DNA of 15,725 nucleotides from an uncultured Clostridia bacterium (lineage in GTDB: Bacteria > Bacillota > Clostridia > Oscillospirales > Acutalibacteraceae): assembly GCA_937897215.1 (NCBI GenBank), contig CALCBQ010000194.1, forward strand, positions 1-15,725. The letters are read 5' to 3'. Below are positions 1 to 7,698 of the stretch, one piece after another (positions within the stretch are counted from its first letter, which is position 1; every line of letters starts with the position of its first letter). The translations under genes were made by a program, and so were the position numbers. The notes beneath the pieces are model-generated. The model was not told where the DNA came from. It did no database searches and saw only the letters and a program-made list of their open reading frames with translations.

Positions 1-98
1 CTGCGCAGCAGGGTGGAATTCATTCAATTAAATATCTTTTTGTTTTTTTGTCTGTTTACTTGACAGGGGTCGCTTCATTTAACCTCATAGGCGTATTT

Positions 99-386
99 TT
101 ATATCTCTTTGAAATTTTGTGAACTGTCGGTGTAAGTTTCAACAATAATATTTACACCTAATTTCACCCCTGACACAAACGCTTCAAGTTCTGCAATGCC
201 GTACATATCCATACAACACTCCTTGTACTTTTCAAGCAGTGTTTTCTGTTCTTTCGTCAGCGTTGCAGATAACTTCTCTTCGTTCCGTGCAGCAAGGTTC
301 AACAGCTTGGAATACTCACTCCCTCGCTTGATGCCCTTTTCCGCAGGGACTATATTTCCATAGTACAAATTTTCAATTGTCGTCAT
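99..386 (-). CDS. Small DUF6809-like hypothetical protein
   Basis: A 95-residue acidic protein of unknown function. Its opening (MTTIENLYYGNI, then a P-x-E) and the following helical region (SEYSKLLNLAARNEEKL) resemble the short Firmicute family DUF6809; I recognise the pattern but know no function for it. The frame stays open 18 codons further upstream, but I chose the ATG at 384-386 because it has AAAGGAGG 5 nt upstream and the extra codons simply read through a hairpin. The body is mostly predicted helix with a Cys-Cys pair (KECCMDMYG). It lies 67 bp downstream of the SWIM-protein gene on the same strand, so the two may share a transcript. Its ribosome binding site is locked inside a hairpin (394-430), suggesting translational or attenuation control. 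No signal peptide or membrane segment is seen. Confidence 0.7.
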   Translation of the reverse strand: MTTIENLYYGNIVPAEKGIKRGSEYSKLLNLAARNEEKLSATLTKEQKTLLEKYKECCMDMYGIAELEAFVSGVKLGVNIIVETYTDSSQNFKEI

Positions 387-393
387 AAAAAAC

Positions 394-430
394 CTCCTTT
401 CAGCGTGTCTATATATCACTCTGAAAGGAG
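394..430 (-). promoter_or_regulatory. Terminator-like hairpin that contains the ribosome binding site of the small gene
   Basis: CTCCTTTCAG (394-403) and CTGAAAGGAG (421-430) are perfect 10-bp inverted repeats with a 17-nt loop. Read on the minus strand, the 3' arm ends in the Shine-Dalgarno AAGGAG, followed at once by G, six T and the ATG of the downstream gene. The same element therefore has the form of an intrinsic terminator for the SWIM gene and a sequestered translation start for the small gene. The structure is seen directly; the regulatory role is inferred. Confidence 0.55.
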
Positions 431-453
431 TAGAAGTCAAGTCTTTTTTATAA

Positions 454-1272
454 TTATTTCAAATTAATCGAACCTGTTGTTTTGCTATCTACTGCAAATG
501 TGAAAAATTTGCCTTTGAGGATTGTTGCAAAGTAGTTGGTTTTATCAAATTCTGCAGAGTAATTCTTCTCAATGCATTTGAGAGCTTCGCGGAGCTGTAA
601 CAAAGTTGCAAAACAGTGTTTACAGGGAGTTACATGATAGCACTCGCAGTAAAGCTCGCTGATTTCACCATTTTTGCATGTGAATTCTACAATATATGGC
701 TTTGAGGTCACTACGATTGCTCTGCCCTTTGTACCGTTGAGTTCAAGATACTCAACGCCATTTTCCATATAAAATTCCTTACCATTTTCAAGGTCATATT
801 CATCAAAATTCAAACCGTCAAGGGTTTCAAGAGCAAATGACGAACCATCTGTACCACTCACATATTCCTCGTCTTCTTCAGGTGCCTTGAACCAAGTAAG
901 TGCCTTCTCAAAAGTTAATGAATTGGGGTCGAATGTGACAAAATGACCGCCTGCGAAGTGAAACTCGCCCTGCACATTTGTATCCGCCTTACCGATAACA
1001 CGCTTGTAGTCAGACAACCTGATTTTAAAGTTGTATGTGATATTCACAACAACACCCATAACACCTTCAAGCTTACCATCAACGAATACGCGGTCACCGA
1101 TTTTAAGTGCGAACGAATCGTTGTAATAGGTGTATGGCTTATACACATCAGGAAACTTGATTTCAACAAGACACTTTTGGATAACCGGAGTTTCTTCGTT
1201 TCGGATTTCTCTTATTATAGTTTCGTGTTCAGGTATGTTTTCATTGAAATTAAAACCGATTTTTGTACTCAT
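454..1272 (-). CDS. SWIM zinc-finger domain protein
   Basis: A 272-residue protein with one clear SWIM zinc finger: C209-x-C211-x5-C217-x-H219, the CxCx(n)CxH signature, inside the usual beta-beta-alpha context (IVEFTCKNGEISELYCEC, then a helix FATLLQLREAL). SWIM fingers bind DNA or protein partners and occur in bacterial Snf2-type helicases and many orphan proteins. Residues about 50-110 look like a beta-barrel (ALKIGDRVFVDGKLEG), followed by an acidic stretch near 130-150. The start is well supported: AAGGAGAT lies 7 nt before the ATG. It is the first gene of a short minus-strand unit, divergent from the hsd operon across a 364-bp gap. The partner and exact job cannot be told. It may be a regulator or an accessory defence or mobile-element gene, but nothing in the sequence decides this. 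Confidence 0.75.
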   Translation of the reverse strand: MSTKIGFNFNENIPEHETIIREIRNEETPVIQKCLVEIKFPDVYKPYTYYNDSFALKIGDRVFVDGKLEGVMGVVVNITYNFKIRLSDYKRVIGKADTNVQGEFHFAGGHFVTFDPNSLTFEKALTWFKAPEEDEEYVSGTDGSSFALETLDGLNFDEYDLENGKEFYMENGVEYLELNGTKGRAIVVTSKPYIVEFTCKNGEISELYCECYHVTPCKHCFATLLQLREALKCIEKNYSAEFDKTNYFATILKGKFFTFAVDSKTTGSINLK

Positions 1273-1503
1273 AATTGCATCTCCTTATCTTATTTACAGG
1301 CGATTTACACTCGCCCCTGTGATGTTCTTTTATGAGTATATTGTAACACGGAAAAACAGAAAGGGAAGAAATTAAAAATAAACTCAGACCGTTTTTATGG
1401 ACACAATTACATTGCATAATTTTGTCACAAAAAACAAGAAAAATACGATTAATTATTATATAACTGCTGTACATAAAAAGGGACTGTTTTTTAGTTAGCT
1501 TTA

Positions 1504-1532
1504 TTGCAAAACAAGTTAAATTGTGATACACT
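1504..1532 (+). promoter_or_regulatory. Candidate sigma-A promoter for hsdRMS
   Basis: TTGCAA (1504-1509), a 17-bp spacer and TACACT (1527-1532), preceded by TG one base upstream as in extended -10 promoters. Each hexamer matches consensus at 4 of 6 positions. Transcription from here would place the dif-like palindrome (1589-1616) in the hsdR leader. It is the best candidate in the gap but of ordinary strength. Confidence 0.35.
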
Positions 1533-1588
1533 TATTATGGTTTTATGTAAGCAATTTTAATTCAATGGCTAAATTACTGTCCCCATTA

Positions 1589-1616
1589 ACTTCCGATAAT
1601 TTTTATTATGAGGAAG
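1589..1616 (+). other. dif-like Xer recombination site (site C) upstream of hsdR
   Basis: A 28-bp site with 11-6-11 layout: left arm ACTTCCGATAA (1589-1599), centre TTTTTA (1600-1605), right arm TTATGAGGAAG (1606-1616). The left arm matches the Firmicute chromosomal dif left arm, as I recall it (ACTTCCTATAA), at 10 of 11 bases, and TTATG matches the inner right arm. The inner arms, GATAA and TTATGAG, are the same as those of the five hsdS repeats in this window, but the centre differs. Unlike those repeats it is not in coding DNA, so protein constraint cannot explain the match. Whether it is recombinationally active, a recombinase operator, or a relic of integration is not known. Confidence 0.5.
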
Positions 1617-1636
1617 CAACATAAGGAGAATGTCAT

Positions 1637-3985
1637 ATGAGTCCAGTATTAAACAAAAAACAAATGACAGAAGAAGATATTAAACTTCAGTACATAACCC
1701 CTGCTATTCAGAGCAAATGGGGTCTTGACCGCATGACTATGGAAACAAGAATCACCGATGGCCGTATCAACCTTAAAGGCAATCTTGTTACAAGAGAAAA
1801 ACCCAAGAAAGCTGACTATGTTTTATATCTTAACAAGTACAAGCCTATTGCAATTGTTGAAGCAAAAGACAATAACCATTCTATCTCCTACGGACTTCAA
1901 CAAGCCAAACTCTATGCAGAAATGCTCGATGTTCCATTTGCTTACAGTTCAAATGGTGATGGTTTCCAAGAATATGATTTTCTTACTGGTATTGAAAGAA
2001 CACTTGGAATGGATGAATTCCCAAGTGTTGAAGAATTAACTGCTCGTTGGGAAGCACAAGGCATAACTGATAGTCAAAAGAAAGTCATTGCACAACCTTA
2101 CTATTCAAGTCAGAATACTTATGACCCTCGTTATTATCAGCGTAATGCTATCAACCGTACTGTTGAAGCAATTGCAAAAGGACAGGACCGTCTTTTACTC
2201 GTTATGGCTACAGGTACAGGTAAAACATATACTGCTTTCCAGATTGTATATCGTCTTTTGAAGAGCAATCTTAAGAAGAAAGTTTTATACCTTGCTGACA
2301 GAAACATTCTTGTTGACCAGTCTATTCAGCAGGACTTTTCACCACTTGAGAAAACTATTCACAAAATTAACTTTGCAAAAGATGACCCTACAACGATTAC
2401 TTCTCATGAAGTATATTTTTCTCTTTATCAACAGCTTGTAGGTAATGATGATGAAGATGTAGAAGTCAGCAACGAAGAAGTTACAAGTCGTCTTGAAAAA
2501 CTCTTTAACAAAGATTTCTTTGACCTTATTATCGTTGATGAATGTCACAGAGGTTCGGCTAAAAAAGATAGTAACTGGCGTGAAATTCTTGAATATTTTT
2601 CATCTGCAACACAAATCGGTATGACTGCAACACCGAAAGAAACAAAGTATATTTCTAACATTGATTATTTTGGTGAGCCTATTTACACATATAGTCTTCG
2701 TGAAGGAATTGAGGATGGCTTCCTTGCACCTTTTAAAGTTATAAACATTAAGACTAACATTGGTGAAGGCTGGAGACCATACAAAGGTCAGATTGATAAG
2801 AACGGAAACCTTATTGAAGACAGAATTTATACTAATAGCGATTTTGATTACAATATCATTCTCGAAGACCGCACTTATGAGGTTGCAAAAGAAATTACAG
2901 AGTATCTTAAAAGCACTGATAGAATGCAGAAAACTATTGTTTTCTGTGCTAACGAAGACCATGCCGATAGAATGCGAACAGCTCTTACTAATCTTAATTC
3001 TGATATGTGCAAGGAAAATCCAGATTATGTAGTTCGTATTACGGGGTCAGACACATTTGGAAAAAGCAAGTTAAAATATTTTATTTCAGTTAACCCTGAA
3101 GGTCCTATTATCGCAACAACATCAAAATTACTTTCAACAGGCGCAGACTGTAAAATGACAAAGCTTATTGTCCTTGATGAAATGATTGGTTCAATGACTG
3201 AATTCAAGCAGATTATCGGTCGTGGTACTCGTCTTCGTGAAAAAGAAGGAAAAACACACTTTACAGTTATGGATTTTCGTAATGTTACAAGACTTTTTGC
3301 TGACCCCGATTGGGATGGACCAATTCAAATAGACCCTGATTATCCTAAAGAAAAGCCAAAAGGACCTGGACCCGGACCTGGACCTGGACCGTATCCACCT
3401 CCACCACCTGTTGATAAATACATTGTTGATGAAAACGGTTGTAATGTTCAAATCCTTGGCAAAACAGTTTCTGTTTACGATGCTAATGGAAAACTTCTTC
3501 GTCAAGAAAGCATCGTTGACTATACTAAATCTAATATCCTTGGTAGATATGCTTCTCTTGACAACTTTATCCGTCAATGGACCGCTGAGGAAAAGAAAGA
3601 AGCAATTAAAAAGTTACTTGAAGAACAAGGTATTGATTTACAACAGATGAAAGAAGAACAAGACATGGAAGATGTCGATGATTTTGACTTCATCTGCCAC
3701 GTTGCTTACGACAAAAAGCCTCTTACTCGTCGTGAACGTGCTAATAATGTTAAAAAGCGTGATTTCTTAAGTAAATACAGTGGTGTAGCAAGAGAGGTTC
3801 TTGAAACCTTGCTTGAAAGATATATGAACACTGGTATTTATGAAATAGAAAATAAGGCAGTATTGAAGCTTTTACCTTTTAAGAAATACGGAAGTCGTAG
3901 CAAGATAGTATCATATTTTGGTGGAGAAGAGGGTTATCTCCAAGCAGTAAAAGAACTTGAAGAAGAATTATATAAGGTAGGTTAA
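1637..3985 (+). CDS. hsdR: Type I restriction endonuclease, R (HsdR) subunit
   Basis: The 782-residue motor and nuclease subunit of a type I restriction enzyme. With HsdM and HsdS it translocates unmodified DNA using ATP and cleaves far from the target. Domains in order: N-terminal PD-(D/E)xK nuclease with D60 and E75-A-K77; superfamily 2 helicase with Walker A ATGTGKT (191-197), DECH box (301-304), motif III TAT (330-332) and motif VI QIIGRGTR (525-532); a Gly-Pro then Pro-rich linker (about 566-592); and a C-terminal helical domain of the EcoEI R type that docks on the methylase. The size fits the short EcoEI/EcoKI-like R subunits. AAGGAG stands 8 nt before the ATG. It is the first gene of the operon; hsdM follows after 4 bp. 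All catalytic motifs are intact, so it is probably active. Confidence 0.95.
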   Translation: MSPVLNKKQMTEEDIKLQYITPAIQSKWGLDRMTMETRITDGRINLKGNLVTREKPKKADYVLYLNKYKPIAIVEAKDNNHSISYGLQQAKLYAEMLDVPFAYSSNGDGFQEYDFLTGIERTLGMDEFPSVEELTARWEAQGITDSQKKVIAQPYYSSQNTYDPRYYQRNAINRTVEAIAKGQDRLLLVMATGTGKTYTAFQIVYRLLKSNLKKKVLYLADRNILVDQSIQQDFSPLEKTIHKINFAKDDPTTITSHEVYFSLYQQLVGNDDEDVEVSNEEVTSRLEKLFNKDFFDLIIVDECHRGSAKKDSNWREILEYFSSATQIGMTATPKETKYISNIDYFGEPIYTYSLREGIEDGFLAPFKVINIKTNIGEGWRPYKGQIDKNGNLIEDRIYTNSDFDYNIILEDRTYEVAKEITEYLKSTDRMQKTIVFCANEDHADRMRTALTNLNSDMCKENPDYVVRITGSDTFGKSKLKYFISVNPEGPIIATTSKLLSTGADCKMTKLIVLDEMIGSMTEFKQIIGRGTRLREKEGKTHFTVMDFRNVTRLFADPDWDGPIQIDPDYPKEKPKGPGPGPGPGPYPPPPPVDKYIVDENGCNVQILGKTVSVYDANGKLLRQESIVDYTKSNILGRYASLDNFIRQWTAEEKKEAIKKLLEEQGIDLQQMKEEQDMEDVDDFDFICHVAYDKKPLTRRERANNVKKRDFLSKYSGVAREVLETLLERYMNTGIYEIENKAVLKLLPFKKYGSRSKIVSYFGGEEGYLQAVKELEEELYKVG
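3362..3390 (+). repeat. In-frame hexamer repeat coding the Gly-Pro linker of HsdR
   Basis: Five imperfect tandem copies of GGACCY encode alternating Gly-Pro, followed by a run of Pro codons. The unit is 6 bp, so copy-number changes keep the frame and would only alter the length of the linker between the helicase and the C-terminal domain. Confidence 0.7.
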
Positions 3986-3989
3986 AATA

Positions 3990-5510
3990 ATGAGCTTATC
4001 AAATTTTGTTAAAAGAATAAGAGACATCATGCGTAATGATGCCGGTATTAACGGTGATGCACAGCGTATTGAACAGATGGCTTGGATGCTTTTCTTAAAA
4101 GTATATGATGCCAAGGAAAAAGACTGGAAATTTGATGATGAAGATTATGTCTCAATCATCCCCGAAGAGTGTCGTTGGAGCAATTGGGCTGTTGATGACC
4201 GTTCAGGTAATGCTATGACTGGTGATAACCTTCTTAATTTCGTTAATAATACACTTTTTCCTGTACTTAAAGGACAAGACATAAAAGACAGTAATGGAAA
4301 CATTATTACAAAAGGTATTGAAGTCAGCAAAGAAACACCTATAAAAAAATCTATTGTCAAGACAACTTTTGAAGATGCAAATAACTATATGAAAGACGGT
4401 GTTCTTCTTCGTCAGGTTATCAATGTTATTGATGAGCTCGAACTTGATGATTATGAAGAGAGTCATGCTTTCGGTGATATTTATGAAACAATCCTTAAAG
4501 AACTTCAGAGTGCCGGTTCTTCAGGTGAGTTCTACACTCCTCGTGCTGTAACTGATTTTATGGCTAAAATGATTAAGCCACAAATCGGTGAAAATGTTGC
4601 TGACTTTGCATGTGGTACCGGCGGTTTCCTTACAAGCTGGCTTAAAGAACTTTCAGCTCATATTGAAACAACTGAAGACCAAGAAAAATATGATAATTCA
4701 ATTTATGGTATTGAAAAGAAGCAGTTCCCATATATGCTTTGCATTACAAATATGCTTCTTCACGGTATTGATGTTCCGAAGATTTATCACGACAACTCAT
4801 TACTTCGTGATGTTCTTGACTATACAGAAGATGACCAGTTTGAAGTAATTCTTATGAATCCTCCTTATGGTGGTAATGAAAAGAATGAAGTAAAGAACCA
4901 CTTCCCTTCAGACCTTGCAAGTAGTGAAACTGCAGACCTGTTTATGTCTGTTATTATGTACAGACTCAAGAAAAACGGTCGTGCAGCAGTTATTCTTCCT
5001 GATGGGTTTCTTTTCGGTACAGATAATGCAAAAGTAGCTATAAAGAAAAAGCTTCTTTCAGAGTTTAATCTTCATACTGTTATCCGTATGCCTCATAGTG
5101 TTTTTGCACCTTATACATCTATTACAACAAATATTCTTTTCTTTGACAGAACAGGTCCTACAACAGAAACATGGTTCTATCGTCTTGATATGCCTGAAGG
5201 ATATAAAAACTTCTCAAAGACAAAGCCGATGGAACTTAAGCACTTTGCACCTGCTATGGACTGGTGGGAGAATCGTGAAGAAATCACGGTTGATGGCTTT
5301 GACAAAGCAAAGAAATATACAGCAGAAGAAATTGCTGAAAAGAATTACAACATCGACCTTTGTGGTTATCCTCATGAGGAAGAAGAAATCCTTCCCCCTA
5401 AAGAACTCATTCAGCAATATCAGGCTAAAAGAGCAAGTCTTAATGCTGATATTGACCGTATCCTGGCACAGATTACTGACATTTTAGGAATCGATATTAC
5501 GGAGGAATAA
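3990..5510 (+). CDS. hsdM: Type I DNA adenine-N6 methyltransferase, M (HsdM) subunit
   Basis: A 506-residue methylase subunit that transfers a methyl group from S-adenosylmethionine to the N6 of adenine at the site chosen by HsdS. Visible parts: N-terminal helical HsdM domain (about 5-140); the conserved GEFYTPR (179-185); S-adenosylmethionine-binding motif I DFACGTGG (205-212); catalytic motif IV NPPY (290-293), the gamma-class adenine signature; and a C-terminal helical tail (about 470-506) that contacts HsdS. Length and motif order are as usual for the family. It starts 4 bp after the hsdR stop with a weak AAGGTAGG ribosome binding site, suggesting translational coupling, and ends 2 bp before hsdS. 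Because the active hsdS can be rearranged, this one methylase would write different genome-wide marks in different cells. Confidence 0.96.
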   Translation: MSLSNFVKRIRDIMRNDAGINGDAQRIEQMAWMLFLKVYDAKEKDWKFDDEDYVSIIPEECRWSNWAVDDRSGNAMTGDNLLNFVNNTLFPVLKGQDIKDSNGNIITKGIEVSKETPIKKSIVKTTFEDANNYMKDGVLLRQVINVIDELELDDYEESHAFGDIYETILKELQSAGSSGEFYTPRAVTDFMAKMIKPQIGENVADFACGTGGFLTSWLKELSAHIETTEDQEKYDNSIYGIEKKQFPYMLCITNMLLHGIDVPKIYHDNSLLRDVLDYTEDDQFEVILMNPPYGGNEKNEVKNHFPSDLASSETADLFMSVIMYRLKKNGRAAVILPDGFLFGTDNAKVAIKKKLLSEFNLHTVIRMPHSVFAPYTSITTNILFFDRTGPTTETWFYRLDMPEGYKNFSKTKPMELKHFAPAMDWWENREEITVDGFDKAKKYTAEEIAEKNYNIDLCGYPHEEEEILPPKELIQQYQAKRASLNADIDRILAQITDILGIDITEE

Positions 5511-5512
5511 AA

Positions 5513-7087
5513 ATGACCGGACAACAGCTTAAAAACTCAATATTGCAAATGGCTGTTCAGGGCAAACTTGTTCCTCAGGACCCGAATGATGAACCTGCTT
5601 CTGTTCTTTTGGAACGCATCAGAGCAGAAAAGGAAGCCTTGATAAAAGCCGGTAAAATCAAGAAAGAAAAGAATCCTTCTGTAATATTCCGTGGTGCCGA
5701 TAATTTGCCTTATGAGAAAGTTGGCAAAAATGAGCCTGTGTGTATAGCTGATGAGGTGCCGTTTGAGATTCCTGATTCATGGGAATGGGTGAGATTAAGT
5801 ACGGTTGTATACAATAGAGGACAAATTACCCCTACTGAAAACTTCTGTTATATTGACATTGGCTCAATAGATAATAAAAATCAAAAATTAAGCGATAGTG
5901 AAAATATCATTAGTTCTGATAAAGCGCCTTCACGAGCAAGAAAAGTTGTGTCGGTTGGAGATATTCTGTATTCTACAGTTCGTCCATATTTACATAATAT
6001 GTGTATTATAGACCGTGAATTTAGCCATCAGCCGATTGCAAGTACAGGTTTTGCAGTTCTTACATGTCATGGGGATTTTTATAATGAGTTTTTGTTTTAT
6101 TATTTAATGTCGCCAGACTTCGATTCATATGCAAATGATACCGAAAATGCAAAAGGCGTTGCATACCCCGCAATAAATGATAATAGATTATACAAAGCAC
6201 TGATTCCTGTGCCACCTCAAAAAGAACAAATACGCATCGTAGAAAGAATAAAATCAGTAATTCCTTTTATTGAAAAATATGGTATAGCTCAAGTTGAAGT
6301 AAATGCACTGAATCAGAGTTTCCCTGAATTACTAAAAAAATCAATTCTTCAGGAAGCCGTACAAGGAAAACTTGTACAACAAGATGAAAATGACGAGCCT
6401 GCTTCTGTTCTTCTTGAACGCATTAGAGCTGAAAAACAAGCACTTATCAAAGCAGGCAAAATCAAAAAAGATAAGAACGAATCCGTCATTTTCAGAAGGG
6501 ATAATTCTCATTATGAAAAGCGTGGTTCTGAAGTGGTTTGTATTGATGATGAAATTCCATTTGAGATACCTAATTCTTGGGAATGGGTTAGATTGAAAAG
6601 CATTTGCACAAAACTTGTGGACGGAGACCACAATCCTCCTAAAGGTGAAACTTTTGAAACTCAATATATTATGGCTTCGTCTACTAACATAAACAACAAT
6701 AGGTTAGTTGAATTAAATAAGGTTAGATATTTATCAAAAGAAGTTTTTGAACAAGAAAACTTACGTACCAATGCTACTACTGGCGATTTGTTTTTTACCT
6801 CTGTTGGGTCGTTAGGAAGAAGCTGTGTTTACGAAGGTGGATATAACGTTTGTTTCCAACGTAGTGTTTCTGTTATAACAACACTAATTTATAATTATTA
6901 TTTAAAACTTGTATTTGACTCCGCATATTTTCAAAACAAAGTAATTAAGGAAGCAACAGGAACGGCGCAAAAAGGATTTTATCTAAATCAACTTGCAGAA
7001 ACGTTAATCCCCGTTCCTCCGATGAGTGAGCAACAACGTATTGTTGATTTTATAAACAAAGTATTGTCAACTATCGAAGCTTTGTAA
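5513..7087 (+). CDS. hsdS: Type I specificity subunit HsdS, currently expressed allele (TRD1a-TRD2a)
   Basis: A 524-residue subunit that recognises the two halves of the DNA target and holds the HsdM and HsdR subunits. Conserved segment 1 (about 1-69) is repeated as the central conserved segment (about 271-336): both carry SILQ-x-AVQGKLV, NDEPASVLLERIRAEK and ALIKAGKIKK, the family's two-fold symmetry. TRD1a spans about 85-245 and TRD2a about 350-520, each opening with EIPxSWEWVRL and ending near IPVPP-x-x-EQ-x-RIV. GGAGG lies 7 nt before the ATG. Recombination site A falls on codons 63-69 (DNLPYEK) and site B1 on codons 330-336 (DNSHYEK). The stop (7085-7087) sits in the left arm of another site, B2. 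Only this copy has the N-terminal segment, a ribosome binding site and operon linkage, so it is the expressed gene. Confidence 0.95.
   Translation: MTGQQLKNSILQMAVQGKLVPQDPNDEPASVLLERIRAEKEALIKAGKIKKEKNPSVIFRGADNLPYEKVGKNEPVCIADEVPFEIPDSWEWVRLSTVVYNRGQITPTENFCYIDIGSIDNKNQKLSDSENIISSDKAPSRARKVVSVGDILYSTVRPYLHNMCIIDREFSHQPIASTGFAVLTCHGDFYNEFLFYYLMSPDFDSYANDTENAKGVAYPAINDNRLYKALIPVPPQKEQIRIVERIKSVIPFIEKYGIAQVEVNALNQSFPELLKKSILQEAVQGKLVQQDENDEPASVLLERIRAEKQALIKAGKIKKDKNESVIFRRDNSHYEKRGSEVVCIDDEIPFEIPNSWEWVRLKSICTKLVDGDHNPPKGETFETQYIMASSTNINNNRLVELNKVRYLSKEVFEQENLRTNATTGDLFFTSVGSLGRSCVYEGGYNVCFQRSVSVITTLIYNYYLKLVFDSAYFQNKVIKEATGTAQKGFYLNQLAETLIPVPPMSEQQRIVDFINKVLSTIEAL
5693..5720 (+). repeat. Site A: dif-like inversion repeat before TRD1a
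   Basis: Left arm GGTGCCGATAA, centre TTTGCC (5704-5709), right arm TTATGAGAAAG. Positions 5699-5719 are repeated perfectly in inverted orientation at 9926-9946. Imperfect homology then continues inward for about 80 bp through the CIADEVPFEIPD region, while outside the repeat the sequences diverge at once. This is the expected footprint of a site-specific exchange point joining constant and variable parts of hsdS. The site encodes DNLPYEK. Confidence 0.8.
6494..6521 (+). repeat. Site B1: dif-like inversion repeat before TRD2a
   Basis: The left arm ends GGATAA, the centre is TTCTCA (6505-6510), and the right arm is TTATGAAAAGC, with one A where the other copies have G. A 38-bp perfect match (6479-6516) is found inverted at 9123-9160. 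Homology to the silent copy extends far to the left through the central conserved segment but stops at TTATGA on the right, where TRD2a begins. Confidence 0.8.
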
Positions 7088-7106
7088 AGTTCTCATTATG
7101 AGAAGT
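7079..7106 (+). repeat. Site B2: third copy of site B, at the head of the spare cassette
   Basis: Centre TTCTCA (7090-7095) and right arm TTATGAGAAGT. A 36-bp perfect match (7090-7125) is inverted at 9099-9134. The left arm is degenerate (ends TAAAG instead of GATAA) and contains the hsdS stop codon at 7085-7087. It lies in direct orientation to B1, 585 bp away. Confidence 0.7.
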
Positions 7107-7657
7107 TGAACGGAATTGAACGTTGCATCGATGATGAGATACCGTTTAAAATACCTGAAAATTGGGAATGGATTCGTCTTGGCACATTATTTCAGCACAA
7201 TACAGGCAAAGCGTTAAATTCATCTAATTCAGCAGGTACAAAACTTACATATATCACAACATCAAATTTATATTGGGGTAGATTTGATTTGGCTAAATTA
7301 AAAGAGATGCCTTTTACCAAAACAGAAGTTGAAAAGTGCACTGTAATTAAAGGAGATTTGCTTGTTTGTGAAGGTGGAGATATCGGAAGAGCTGCCATAT
7401 GGAACTATGATTATCCTATTAGAATTCAAAATCATATTCACAGATTACGCTCTTACATAGATATCAATACGAAATTCTATTATTATGTTTTTTATCTATA
7501 TAAACACATTGGCTTGATAGGTGGTAAAGGAATAGGAATTCAAGGCTTATCTTCAAATGCAATTCATCAATTACTATTCCCGTTGCCCCCTTTAAAAGAA
7601 CAATACAGAATTGTGGAAACAATAGAATCTCTCATTCCATATTGTGGAAAGCTATAA
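7091..7657 (+). pseudogene. Spare hsdS cassette TRD2b, promoterless and without its own start
   Basis: About 188 codons of an HsdS second half: it begins SHYEK inside site B2, continues CIDDEIPFKIPENWEWIRL, carries a TRD different from TRD2a, and ends with LPPLKEQYRIVETIESLIPY and a stop. The only early start is a TTG with no ribosome binding site, so it is a stored cassette rather than a gene. It is in the same frame as hsdS, separated by one TAA and one codon, so rare read-through or B1 x B2 deletion (585 bp, 195 codons exactly) would attach it to hsdS in frame. It corresponds to the hsdS'' element of inverting type I loci. Confidence 0.85.
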
Positions 7658-7661
7658 TTTC

Positions 7662-7692
7662 AGGCATACACTTCAAGGTGAGGTGTATGCCT
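7662..7692. terminator. Convergent terminator hairpin between TRD2b and the recombinase
   Basis: AGGCATACAC (7662-7671) pairs perfectly with GTGTATGCCT (7683-7692) around an 11-nt loop. On the plus strand TTTAATCTT follows. On the minus strand the preceding plus bases ATAATTTC give a GAAATTAT tail, so termination is likelier for the hsd-side transcript. It sits between the converging TRD2b cassette and recombinase gene. Confidence 0.6.
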
Positions 7693-7698
7693 TTAATC

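Larger units (their letters stand above)
1273..1636. other. Divergent intergenic region between the SWIM gene and hsdR
   Basis: A 364-bp AT-rich gap with no believable gene. Going rightwards it holds a small bulged hairpin in the SWIM leader (ACAGG.../...CCTGT near 1297-1320, minus strand), the SWIM promoter region (a TATACT near 1336-1341 on the minus strand is the best -10, with no good -35), an A/T-rich stretch, a plus-strand promoter candidate at 1504-1532, and the dif-like site at 1589-1616 just before the hsdR ribosome binding site (AAGGAG at 1623-1628). Confidence 0.5.

Noticed and set aside
1..98. Possible feature at the left edge
   Set aside because: Only a T-rich stretch and a TTGACA word without a matching -10 were seen; nothing supportable.
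1330..1336. TTATGAG word as another recombination site (also at 10059-10065)
   Set aside because: Neither has GATAA or any left arm at 6-bp spacing, so they are chance half-matches.
1250..1531. Minus-strand open frame upstream of the SWIM gene
   Set aside because: AT-rich, no ribosome binding site, overlaps the SWIM start and runs through the divergent promoter region.
7106..7657. TRD2b as an independent gene
   Set aside because: The apparent first Met is a TTG without ribosome binding site, and the reading begins in the middle of a conserved HsdS segment.
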